A DNA stretch of 6,076 bases from JAJNBA01 sp035696925. Its GTDB lineage: Bacteria > Actinomycetota > UBA4738 > HRBIN12. Under the pieces are notes generated by a model. It searched no databases, was not told the origin of the DNA, and worked only from the letters and a program-made list of their open reading frames with translations. This document shows, piece after piece, positions 1-6,040 of the stretch (the first letter of the stretch is position 1; each line of letters opens with the position of its first letter). The stretch is from positions 1-6,076 of the forward strand of contig DASSDW010000124.1 in the NCBI GenBank assembly GCA_035696925.1, read 5' to 3'. The position numbers and the translations under genes were made by a program.

Positions 1-513
1 TCGCCGCTCCTCGATCACGCGCCGCGCCCACGCGTTCCACTCGAGCATCTCGCGCTCGTAGCGCACGCCCCAGTCGAGCGCCAGCCGGAACGCCCATTCC
101 CTCGACGTGTCGCGGACGGGCAGCTCGGCCTTCGCCTCGAATTCACTCAGCTTCGCTTCGTGCTCGAGCTCTTCTCGTTCGAGGAACGCGATCGCGTCCT
201 CGGGCTCCATCAGCCAGAGGAAGAACACACGTAGGAACGCGGGGTTGCGTGTGGAGTGGTCCGGCTCGGTCTTGAGCCACGCCATGACCTCGTCGAGGCC
301 GCCCGGGGTGATCGAGTACACCTTCTTGCCCCGGGAGCCGGACGCCGTCTGACGGATCAGACCGTCGGCGGAGAGCCTCGCCAGCTCCGGGTAGATCTGG
401 CTGTGGCTGGCCGGCCAGACGTTGAGGAGCGATTCGTCGAAGAGCCGGGTGAGCTCGTACCCGGTCCTCGGCTGTTCGGCGAGCAGGCCGAGGAGCGAAT
501 GTCGGAGCGACAT
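1..513 (-). CDS. PadR-family transcriptional regulator (3' end beyond the window)
   Basis: A reading frame with no stop runs from the ATG at 513..511 to the left edge, giving 171 residues and no terminus. The protein opens MSLRHSLLGLLAEQPRTGYE, the usual start of a PadR winged-helix domain. This is followed by the recognition-helix region with SHSQIYPELARL (residues 36-47), DGLI and a basic wing (GSRGKKVYSITPGG, about 59-72). The rest (about 90-171) is rich in Glu, Leu and Trp, as in the alpha-helical dimerisation domain of the larger PadR subfamily. Those proteins are typically about 170-190 residues, so only a short tail is probably missing. PadR proteins are mostly ligand-responsive repressors that often control their own gene and a neighbour. 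The divergent lipoprotein genes and the shared palindrome at 538-549 fit that. The start is chosen because the motif begins right at this ATG; no Shine-Dalgarno precedes it. The effector ligand is unknown. Confidence 0.93.
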   Translation of the reverse strand, partial: MSLRHSLLGLLAEQPRTGYELTRLFDESLLNVWPASHSQIYPELARLSADGLIRQTASGSRGKKVYSITPGGLDEVMAWLKTEPDHSTRNPAFLRVFFLWLMEPEDAIAFLEREELEHEAKLSEFEAKAELPVRDTSREWAFRLALDWGVRYEREMLEWNAWARRVIEERR

Positions 514-520
514 GCGAGGC

Positions 521-549
521 AGTGTTACCTGTCTACCTTGACATGTCAA
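521..549 (-). promoter_or_regulatory. Candidate leaderless promoter of the PadR gene
   Basis: On the minus strand, TTGACA (549..544) is followed after exactly 17 bases by AACACT (526..521), a weak -10 with three of six consensus bases. Seven bases then separate it from the ATG at 513. That distance would put the transcription start at or next to the ATG, a common arrangement in high-GC actinobacteria. The -35 is strong; the -10 is not. Confidence 0.45.
538..549. promoter_or_regulatory. Perfect 12-bp palindrome, candidate PadR operator
   Basis: TTGACATGTCAA equals its own reverse complement. PadR dimers bind short inverted repeats, often with ATGT/ACAT half-elements, and ACATGT forms the core here. 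The site covers the -35 hexamers of both divergent promoters, so a bound dimer would block both directions. Assignment to this PadR protein rests on position and symmetry only. Confidence 0.65.
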
Positions 550-573
550 AGCTGTCCGGTGCACGCTGCGGAC

Positions 574-1359
574 ATGAGCCTGACGCGATCCCGGATGGTG
601 GTGGCCGTGTGGGTCCCCCTGATCGCGTGCGGCGGCGCCACCGAAGAGGCTCCGAGCGGCGAGCCAGCCGCGACACCGTCGAGCGCCGAGACCCCGTCAC
701 CCACACCCGTGCCCGAGGCGGTCACGTTCCGCGCTTCCGACGGGGTCCGTGTCGCCGGGCGGCTCTTCGGCGACGGTCCGGTCGGCGTCGTCCTCGGACA
801 CTCGATCGACGGCGATCAGACGGAGTGGTGGAACGTCGCCGAGGTGGTCGTCGACGCCGGTCACGCGTCGCTCGCGATCGACTTCCGCGGCTACTGCCCG
901 GGAGACGAGGCGGGGTGCTCGGAGGACGGGAGCACCGGAGACGCATGGCGGGACCTCCTCGCCGGCGCAAAGTTCCTCCGGGGGCGAGGCGTCCGCGACA
1001 TCGTCCTGATCGGCGCGAGCATGGGGGGCACCGCTGCGGTCGTCGCGGCGAGCAAGGCGCGACCCAGTCTGTCCGGCGTCATCACGCTCTCCGCGCCCAC
1101 GGCCTGCTGCGGGATGGAGGTGGACCGGTCGATCGTCGATGCGGTCGGAGCGCCGATGCTCTTCATCGCCGGGCGCTTCGACGGCGAAGCGCCGCGGTCG
1201 GCCCGCGCGTTGGCACGGTGGGCGGCAAGCTCTGGGGAGTCGTTGATCCTCGGCACCGGCGAGCACGGCACCGACCTGTTCGGGCTCTCTACGCCGCCGA
1301 TCGAGCGAAGGACGACGGAGTCGATCCTCGAGTTCCTCGAAGACGTCGCGAACCGATAG
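574..1359 (+). CDS. Secreted alpha/beta-hydrolase lipoprotein
   Basis: Encodes 261 residues. The N terminus has Arg5 and Arg7, a hydrophobic stretch (about 8-17) and the lipobox LIAC with Cys19, so the protein is probably lipid-anchored outside the membrane. A Ser/Thr/Pro/Glu-rich linker (about 22-48) leads into an alpha/beta-hydrolase domain (about 50-260). Visible active-site elements are the oxyanion-region GHS (75-77), the nucleophile elbow GASMGG with Ser149, an acid in GRFDG (Asp203), and the late histidine in GEHG (His231). This is a complete triad in canonical order, so an active esterase, lipase or peptidase-like hydrolase is expected; the substrate is unknown. The loop after DFRGY has two cysteines (108 and 115), and there is a vicinal pair at 178-179. 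The ATG at 574 is preferred over Met8 because it keeps the charged start of the signal peptide. The gene is divergent from the PadR gene and 44 bases upstream of the propeller lipoprotein gene. Confidence 0.88.
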   Translation: MSLTRSRMVVAVWVPLIACGGATEEAPSGEPAATPSSAETPSPTPVPEAVTFRASDGVRVAGRLFGDGPVGVVLGHSIDGDQTEWWNVAEVVVDAGHASLAIDFRGYCPGDEAGCSEDGSTGDAWRDLLAGAKFLRGRGVRDIVLIGASMGGTAAVVAASKARPSLSGVITLSAPTACCGMEVDRSIVDAVGAPMLFIAGRFDGEAPRSARALARWAASSGESLILGTGEHGTDLFGLSTPPIERRTTESILEFLEDVANR

Positions 1360-1365
1360 CCGACT

Positions 1366-1390
1366 CCGGGAACGCCGGATCGCTTCCCGG
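1366..1390. repeat. Inverted repeat (7-bp stem) between the two lipoprotein genes
   Basis: CCGGGAA (1366-1372) and TTCCCGG (1384-1390) pair perfectly around an 11-base loop in the 44-base gap (1360-1403). No T-run follows, so it is not a typical intrinsic terminator. It could be a weak attenuator, an RNA-stabilising hairpin, an operator half-site pair, or chance in GC-rich DNA. Confidence 0.4.
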
Positions 1391-1403
1391 TGTAGCACGC
1401 GGC

Positions 1404-2384
1404 ATGGATCCATCGAGGAGGCGTGGGCGAGCCACCCTCATCCCCATCGCCCTGCTCGTGGCGTGCACCGGGTCCTCCGGGAACGGGGGCTCGCTATCGC
1501 CATCCGAGGCGCAGCCCGGCACGGAGTCCACGATCGTGCGCACGGGCCGCATCGTGTTCAGCGGCGACGACGGCGAGATCCACGTCCTCTCGCTCTCCAC
1601 CGGCGAGGATCGGACTGTCACGTCGATCCGTGGCCCCCAGTTCGACCCCGACGGACACGGACCGCTGATCGTCTTCCGGGACTCGCGCGCCGGCGTGAAC
1701 GTCAATGACGACGTCGCGGTGATCCGTACCGACGGCACGGGCTATCGGAACCTCACCCGGTCGCCGGACGCGAACGAGTGGGGACCGGTCTGGTCCCCGG
1801 ACGGCCGGCGGATCGCCTACTCGTCCGACGAGAACGGCATGCCGCAGCTCTTCGTGATGGACGCCGACGGCTCGAACGCGCGGCAGCTCTCGGACGTCTG
1901 GGGCGAGTATCCGAACTGGTCCCCCGACGGCTCTCGGATCGCGTTCGCGTCCTCGATGGGGGGCTCGACGCCGTTCGGCGACCCCGACTACGACGTGTTC
2001 GTGATGAACGCCGACGGGTCCGACGAGGTCAACCTCACGCACTCGCCGGACATCAACGAGGGATACCCGACCTGGTCGCCCGACGGAGAATGGATCGCGT
2101 TCGAGTCCACGCGAGGTACACCGCCGTCCTTCGAGCCTCCGCCCCACGACCCCGAGCGGCAGAGCGACGAGGACGTGTGGGTGATGCGCGCGGACGGGTC
2201 CGACCCACGGAACCTGACGACGGACCTCGTGCGGCAGAACAAGTTCCCCGATTGGTCGGACCGAGGCCTTCTGATCGACCGTGAGGGATCGATCGTGATC
2301 CTCGACCCGGACACCGGAGCGCAGGACGACCTCAGCGAACGGACCGGGGTGCTCGGGGTGTTCCCCGCCTGGATCGAGCGCTAG
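1404..2384 (+). CDS. TolB-like six-bladed beta-propeller lipoprotein
   Basis: Encodes 326 residues. A basic N terminus (Arg5-7, Arg9), a hydrophobic core and the lipobox LVAC (Cys21) indicate a lipid-anchored exported protein. After a Gly/Ser/Pro-rich linker (about 22-45), PD40/WD40-like TolB repeats follow with the pattern W-S-P-D-G ... IAF ... V-M-x-A-D-G-S ... L-T. Repeat starts are near residues 49 (degenerate), 79, 129, 171, 223 and 283. The final strand VFPAWIER probably closes the ring with the N-terminal strand, giving six blades as in TolB. Blades four and five carry extra loops (about 185-196 and 236-256). Such propellers usually bind proteins, peptides or glycans; no catalytic residues are recognisable. 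It is not proposed to be the Tol-Pal TolB of Gram-negative bacteria, since no tol or pal genes are adjacent. It is probably co-transcribed with the hydrolase lipoprotein. The start is the only good ATG before the signal peptide, and it lacks a clear Shine-Dalgarno. Confidence 0.88.
   Translation: MDPSRRRGRATLIPIALLVACTGSSGNGGSLSPSEAQPGTESTIVRTGRIVFSGDDGEIHVLSLSTGEDRTVTSIRGPQFDPDGHGPLIVFRDSRAGVNVNDDVAVIRTDGTGYRNLTRSPDANEWGPVWSPDGRRIAYSSDENGMPQLFVMDADGSNARQLSDVWGEYPNWSPDGSRIAFASSMGGSTPFGDPDYDVFVMNADGSDEVNLTHSPDINEGYPTWSPDGEWIAFESTRGTPPSFEPPPHDPERQSDEDVWVMRADGSDPRNLTTDLVRQNKFPDWSDRGLLIDREGSIVILDPDTGAQDDLSERTGVLGVFPAWIER
2381..2384. other. CTAG shared by two convergent stop codons
   Basis: The plus-strand propeller gene stops with TAG at 2382-2384. 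The minus-strand DmdA-like gene stops with TAG at 2383..2381. Because CTAG is self-complementary, one tetramer ends both genes. There is no intergenic space and no recognisable terminator hairpin, so the two transcripts probably overlap at their 3' ends. Confidence 0.95.
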
Positions 2385-3550
2385 CCCTTCGGGATCTCCT
2401 TCGTCGGGTCCCAATGGGGCATCGGGACGACCGTCGCGCCCACCGTGCCCCTCGACGTGTCGACCTGGAGCGCCGTGCCCAACTCGGTGTGCTCGATCGG
2501 CAGCATCGCGAGGCCGATGTTCTTCTCCAGCCGAGGCGAGTAGCACGCCGACGTGACCCGCCCGACCACGCTCCCGTTCGCGGATGCCGGGAAGAAGTCG
2601 AGCATCTCGTTGTCGATGTACGTCCCGAGCGGCTCGCCCTCGATGTCGACCCCGACGAGCTTCTGCTTCACGCCCTCGGCCTTGATCTTCTTCAGGGCAT
2701 CCTTGCCCATGAAGTCGGCCTCCTGCTCGAGATCGACCATCCACGTGTAGTGGTAGCCGACCTCGAACGGGTTGTTCTCGTACCACATGTCCGCGCCGAA
2801 GGCCAAGATCCCTCCCTCGATGCGACGGATGTGGCAGGGACCGATCACGCGGAGGTCGTGCGGCTTGCCGGCTTCGAGCACCCGGTCCCACAGGGCCACA
2901 CCGTGCTCCGACGCGTCGCGAAGGTAGATCTCGTACCCCACCTCGCCCGTGTAGCCGGTGCGGGAGATGACGACCTGCATCCCGTCGAGCTCCGCCTTCA
3001 TCAGCCCGTAGTACGGGACGTCGAGGATCGCGTCGCCGAACAGCTCGACGAGGACCCTCTTGGCGTTCGGGCCTTGGATCTGCACGGGCGCGACGTCGAT
3101 CTCCTGCACGGTCACGTCCATCCCCTTCGCCGCGGCGATCCCGAGGGCGTAGAGGTTCACGTCCGAGTCGGCGAGCGAGAGCCAGAACTCGTCCTCCTCG
3201 ACGCGGAGGAGGACCGGGTCGTTCAAGATCCCGCCGTCGGGGCCGGTGATGAACACGTACTTGCACTGGTCCACCGCGCACTTGTTGAGGTCGCGCGGCA
3301 CGATCATGTTCGTGAGGTCGAAGGCGTCCGGGCCCTTGATCTGGATCTGCTTCTCGACGCCGACGTCCCAGAGGGTCACCGCGTTCACGAGGTGCCAGTA
3401 CTCCGCCACCGGATCGCCGTAGTGGCGAGGGTGGTACGTGTGGTTGTAGACGCTGTAGCGAGCGACGCCGTGCTTCCGTGAGGCGTGGAAGTACGGCGAC
3501 TTGCGGATCCTCGTGTAGAGGAGGATCCCCGGGTCCTCGATCACGGTCAT
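2381..3550 (-). CDS. DmdA-like / GcvT-fold tetrahydrofolate-dependent demethylase (aminomethyltransferase family)
   Basis: Encodes 389 residues. The GcvT folate-binding domain spans about 45-270 and the GcvT C-terminal barrel about 280-382. Signature stretches resemble DMSP demethylase DmdA as I remember it: YNHTYHP (35-41), LWDVGVEKQ (60-68), PRDL, GGILNDPVLL (106-115), SLADSDV, QGPNAKR and TSACYSP (333-339). Glycine-cleavage T proteins instead have FDVSHMG and a GG-[IV]-DD motif. Asp111 occupies the place of the conserved catalytic/folate Asp of the family. SRTGYTGEVGYEIYL (196-210) is shared by the whole superfamily. The expected reaction is transfer of a methyl or methylene group from a small methylated osmolyte to tetrahydrofolate in the cytoplasm. 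Whether the substrate is DMSP, dimethylglycine, sarcosine or another compound cannot be read from the sequence. It lies 30 bases downstream of the flavoprotein gene behind a strong Shine-Dalgarno, so the two are probably co-expressed and may share a pathway. Confidence 0.85.
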   Translation of the reverse strand: MTVIEDPGILLYTRIRKSPYFHASRKHGVARYSVYNHTYHPRHYGDPVAEYWHLVNAVTLWDVGVEKQIQIKGPDAFDLTNMIVPRDLNKCAVDQCKYVFITGPDGGILNDPVLLRVEEDEFWLSLADSDVNLYALGIAAAKGMDVTVQEIDVAPVQIQGPNAKRVLVELFGDAILDVPYYGLMKAELDGMQVVISRTGYTGEVGYEIYLRDASEHGVALWDRVLEAGKPHDLRVIGPCHIRRIEGGILAFGADMWYENNPFEVGYHYTWMVDLEQEADFMGKDALKKIKAEGVKQKLVGVDIEGEPLGTYIDNEMLDFFPASANGSVVGRVTSACYSPRLEKNIGLAMLPIEHTELGTALQVDTSRGTVGATVVPMPHWDPTKEIPKG

Positions 3551-3558
3551 CGTTCGTT

Positions 3559-3564
3559 CCCCTC
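3559..3564 (-). promoter_or_regulatory. Shine-Dalgarno sequence of the DmdA-like gene
   Basis: AAGAGGGG on the minus strand has its GAGGGG core at 3564..3559, eight bases before the ATG at 3550. It fixes that start. The other four genes have no comparable site, which fits this being an internal cistron of an operon. The gap also holds two direct copies of GAGAAGA, one of them beginning within the upstream stop codon. Confidence 0.8.
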
Positions 3565-3580
3565 TTCTCGCTCGGTCTTC

Positions 3581-6040
3581 TCAGGCCCGCAGGCGCTCGC
3601 CCTTGGGATCCCACAACGGCTCGGCGGCGACGGTGGCCGCCAGACGGTCGCCGAAGTATTCCACCTCGACCGGCGTCCCTTCCACGGCGAGATCGACCGG
3701 GAGGTAGCCGTACACGATGCCGCGCCCGATCGAGTACCCGTACGCGGCGCTCGTCACGTAGGTCACGACCCGGCCGTCGTGCCTGATCGGCTCCTTGCCC
3801 ATCACCACGGCGGCGGGATCGTCGAGGGTGATGCAGGCGAGCTTTTCCGTGAGGCCTCGGTCGAGCTTGCGCTGCAGAGCCTCCCGCCCCTGGAACTCGC
3901 CCTTGTCCATCCGGACGGCGAAGCCGAGCCCGGCCTCGAAGGGGTCGTGCTCCGTGTGGATGTCCTGGCCCCAGAGCCGGTAGCCCTTCTCGAGGCGGAG
4001 CGAGTCGAATGCTCCGCCGCCGGCCGCCACGATCCCGTGCTCCTGTCCCGCCTCCCACAGGACGTCCCAGGCGCGCTGGCCCATCGCGATCTGCCCGTAG
4101 AGCTCCCAGCCCAGCTCGCCGGCGTAGGAGATCCGCTGCGTCCAGACCGGATCGACCTCGCCCAGGTTCAGGTACCGGGCGGTCATGTACGGGAACGCCT
4201 CGTTCGAGACGTCGACGTCGGTGACGGCCTGGAGGACGTCACGCGCCTTCGGACCCCAGAGTCCGAGCGCGAAGAGCGATCCGGTGCGCACGGTCAGCTG
4301 CACGCGCTCGCCGGGACGTCGCTGCGCCAGCAGCCACGCGCGGTCGTGCTGGCCGGACCCGCCGCCGGTGACGACCCGGAAGCGATCCTCGTCCTTCCGG
4401 GTGATCGTGAGGTCGCACCGGATGCCACCCGACGGCGTCAGCAGCGATGTGTAGACGATCGTCCCGGCGGGACGATCGATCCGGTTGGCGCTGAGGCGCT
4501 CGAGGAACGAGAGCGCATCGGCGCCGGTGACGTCGAACTTCGCGAACGGCGTGATGTCGAACATCGCCACGCGCTCGCGCGTGGCGACGTGCTCCGCCCC
4601 CACGCACGGCGACCAGTTCTCCGCCGCCCAGCCGCTTCTTGACTCCCACGGAGCGCCGGTCAGCACATGATTCGCCTCGAACCACTGCGGCCGCTCCCAT
4701 CCGGCGCCGGAGAAGAACTCGGCGCCGAGTTCCCGATGTCGCGCGTGGAACGGCGTCAGCTTCAGCTCGCGCGGATGGGCCATCTGCTGAAGGGGATGGA
4801 GGATGTCGTACACCTCGCGGTACTGCTGTGCGCCGCGCGCCCGCACGTACGGCGGCGTCGTCATGAACGGGTAGAAGCGGTTCGCATCCGCCTCGGCCAG
4901 GTCCATCGAGGGCTCGCCCCCCGCGATCCACTCGGCCGCCATCCTCCCCATCCCGCCTCCGTGCGTGACCCACACGGCCTCACAGATCCAGAAGCCGCGG
5001 ACGTCCGCCGACTCACCGACGATCGAGCCCATGTCGGGCGTGAACGAGAACATCCCGTTGATAGCGGTCGTCTCGTCCAGCGTGTCCTTCACCGGAGGCA
5101 GGAGCCTGATGCTCTCCTCGTAGGCCACCTCGAAGTGCTCGGGCGTGAACGGCTCGATGCTCGGCTGCGGCTCGCCCTCCCGGTACGGGCGGAGATCGTC
5201 CGGCTCGAACAGGATCGGCTCGTGCCGGTAGTTCCCCAGCGCGTACCGATCTCCCTGCTGCCGGAAATACAGCGAGACGTCCTGGTGCCGGAGGATCGGA
5301 TGGACCACCTCCTCGCCCGCGTCGGCGGCGAGCTCCGGCAGCGGGTGCGTCCACACGAGCTGGTGCTGCACGACCGCGAGCGGGATCGGCACGCCGGCCA
5401 TCCGCCCGATCGTCGGTCCCCAGATGCCCGCGCACACGAGCACCTGTTCGCAGGCGATGTCGCCCCGATCGGTCCGGACGCCGTGGACCCCGCCGTCCCT
5501 GATGTCGAACCCCGTCACGCGGACGCCGCCCTCGAACGCCACGCCCTTCGCCCGTGCCGTCGTGCCGAGCGCCGTCGCCACGCGGACGCCCTTCGCGATC
5601 CCGTCCGACGGGACGAGGTAGGAGCCCAGGATGTGTCCGGGATCGAGGATCGGGATCCGCTCGGCGGTCTCCTCGGGCGTGAGCAGCTCCGTCCCTTCGA
5701 TCCCGTAAGCCAGGGCGTACCCCCGGCGTCGCTTCAGCTCCAACATCCGTTCCGGGGTCGTCGCGACCTCGATGCCCCCGACGCCGTACCAGGCGGGACC
5801 GTCGTCCGTCCCGAGCTCGGCGTACAGCTCCACCGAGTACTGCGCGAGCCGGCACATCGTCCGCGAGCCGTTCGTCTGGAACACGAGGCCCGGCGCGTGC
5901 GAGGTCGATCCGCCCGTCTCGAAAAGCGGCCCCTGGTCGAGGACCACCACGTCCGTGATCCCGAGCTCCGCCAGGTGGTACGCGGCGCTCGCGCCGACGA
6001 TCCCGGCGCCGATCACGACGAGCTGTGCGCGATCCCTCAT
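3581..6040 (-). CDS. Dimethylglycine oxidase / sarcosine dehydrogenase-like FAD enzyme fused to a GcvT folate domain
   Basis: Encodes 819 residues, near the ~830 of Arthrobacter dimethylglycine oxidase. The FAD-binding DAO domain (about 5-372) starts with VVIGAGIVGASAAYHL (Gly11, Gly13, Gly16) and Asp35 ending the second strand. GGSTSHAPG carries His48, at the place where family members bind FAD covalently (His46 in the Arthrobacter enzyme, from memory). His226 and Tyr258 match its active-site His225 and Tyr259. FSFTPDMGSIVGE and HGGGMGRMAAEW (360-371) complete the flavin site. A linker domain (about 375-430) leads to the GcvT folate domain (about 432-700), with GGIRCD holding the probable catalytic Asp543, and to the C-terminal barrel, which ends in PLWDPKGERL. 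The expected reaction is oxidative N-demethylation of dimethylglycine or sarcosine, passing the carbon to tetrahydrofolate as methylene-THF. Oxidase and dehydrogenase forms cannot be told apart. It is the first gene of the apparent two-gene operon. An in-frame TGA at 6070..6068 and the motif position support the ATG at 6040. Confidence 0.9.
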   Translation of the reverse strand: MRDRAQLVVIGAGIVGASAAYHLAELGITDVVVLDQGPLFETGGSTSHAPGLVFQTNGSRTMCRLAQYSVELYAELGTDDGPAWYGVGGIEVATTPERMLELKRRRGYALAYGIEGTELLTPEETAERIPILDPGHILGSYLVPSDGIAKGVRVATALGTTARAKGVAFEGGVRVTGFDIRDGGVHGVRTDRGDIACEQVLVCAGIWGPTIGRMAGVPIPLAVVQHQLVWTHPLPELAADAGEEVVHPILRHQDVSLYFRQQGDRYALGNYRHEPILFEPDDLRPYREGEPQPSIEPFTPEHFEVAYEESIRLLPPVKDTLDETTAINGMFSFTPDMGSIVGESADVRGFWICEAVWVTHGGGMGRMAAEWIAGGEPSMDLAEADANRFYPFMTTPPYVRARGAQQYREVYDILHPLQQMAHPRELKLTPFHARHRELGAEFFSGAGWERPQWFEANHVLTGAPWESRSGWAAENWSPCVGAEHVATRERVAMFDITPFAKFDVTGADALSFLERLSANRIDRPAGTIVYTSLLTPSGGIRCDLTITRKDEDRFRVVTGGGSGQHDRAWLLAQRRPGERVQLTVRTGSLFALGLWGPKARDVLQAVTDVDVSNEAFPYMTARYLNLGEVDPVWTQRISYAGELGWELYGQIAMGQRAWDVLWEAGQEHGIVAAGGGAFDSLRLEKGYRLWGQDIHTEHDPFEAGLGFAVRMDKGEFQGREALQRKLDRGLTEKLACITLDDPAAVVMGKEPIRHDGRVVTYVTSAAYGYSIGRGIVYGYLPVDLAVEGTPVEVEYFGDRLAATVAAEPLWDPKGERLRA

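Larger units (their letters stand above)
514..573. promoter_or_regulatory. Divergent promoter/operator region between padR-like and hydrolase genes
   Basis: These 60 bases separate the two divergent ATGs. Exactly 24 bases lie on each side of the central palindrome TTGACATGTCAA (538-549). Because the palindrome begins and ends with the hexamer TTGACA/TGTCAA, each strand carries a perfect -35 consensus at the same distance from its own start codon. No convincing Shine-Dalgarno sequence precedes either ATG, so leaderless or near-leaderless transcripts are likely. That reading is inference; the repeat, spacing and hexamers are read directly from the sequence. Confidence 0.75.

Noticed and set aside
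538..566. Strong plus-strand sigma-70 promoter for the hydrolase gene
   Set aside because: The -35 TTGACA is perfect, but the hexamer 17 bases on (GCACGC) is not a -10, and nearby spacings give nothing better. I keep only the general divergent-promoter call.
256..573. Upstream extension of the hydrolase frame to an ATG at 256
   Set aside because: It lies entirely antisense to the PadR gene and ignores the clear signal peptide and lipobox that begin at 574.
1366..1400. Intrinsic terminator after the hydrolase gene
   Set aside because: The stem is present, but no T-run follows it and the next gene starts only 14 bases later.
522..1403. Upstream extension of the propeller frame to an ATG at 522
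   Set aside because: This stretch is Arg-rich shadow translation of the hydrolase gene. The lipoprotein signal peptide begins at the ATG at 1404.
2414..3481. 355-codon plus-strand frame opposite the DmdA-like gene, and a similar one at 3485-4642
   Set aside because: Both are mirror images of strongly conserved enzyme genes. Their Val/Leu/Asp/Arg-rich translations show no family motif, no ribosome binding site and no signal.
2381..3550. Glycine-cleavage T protein (gcvT)
   Set aside because: The family fold fits, but the diagnostic stretches resemble DmdA instead, and no gcvH or gcvP gene is in the window.
1494..4058. 854-codon open frame on the minus strand
   Set aside because: It overlaps the propeller gene antisense, and the DmdA-like and flavoprotein genes in another frame. 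Its translation is low-complexity Arg/Gly/Pro text typical of frame shadows in GC-rich DNA, and it has no recognisable domain.
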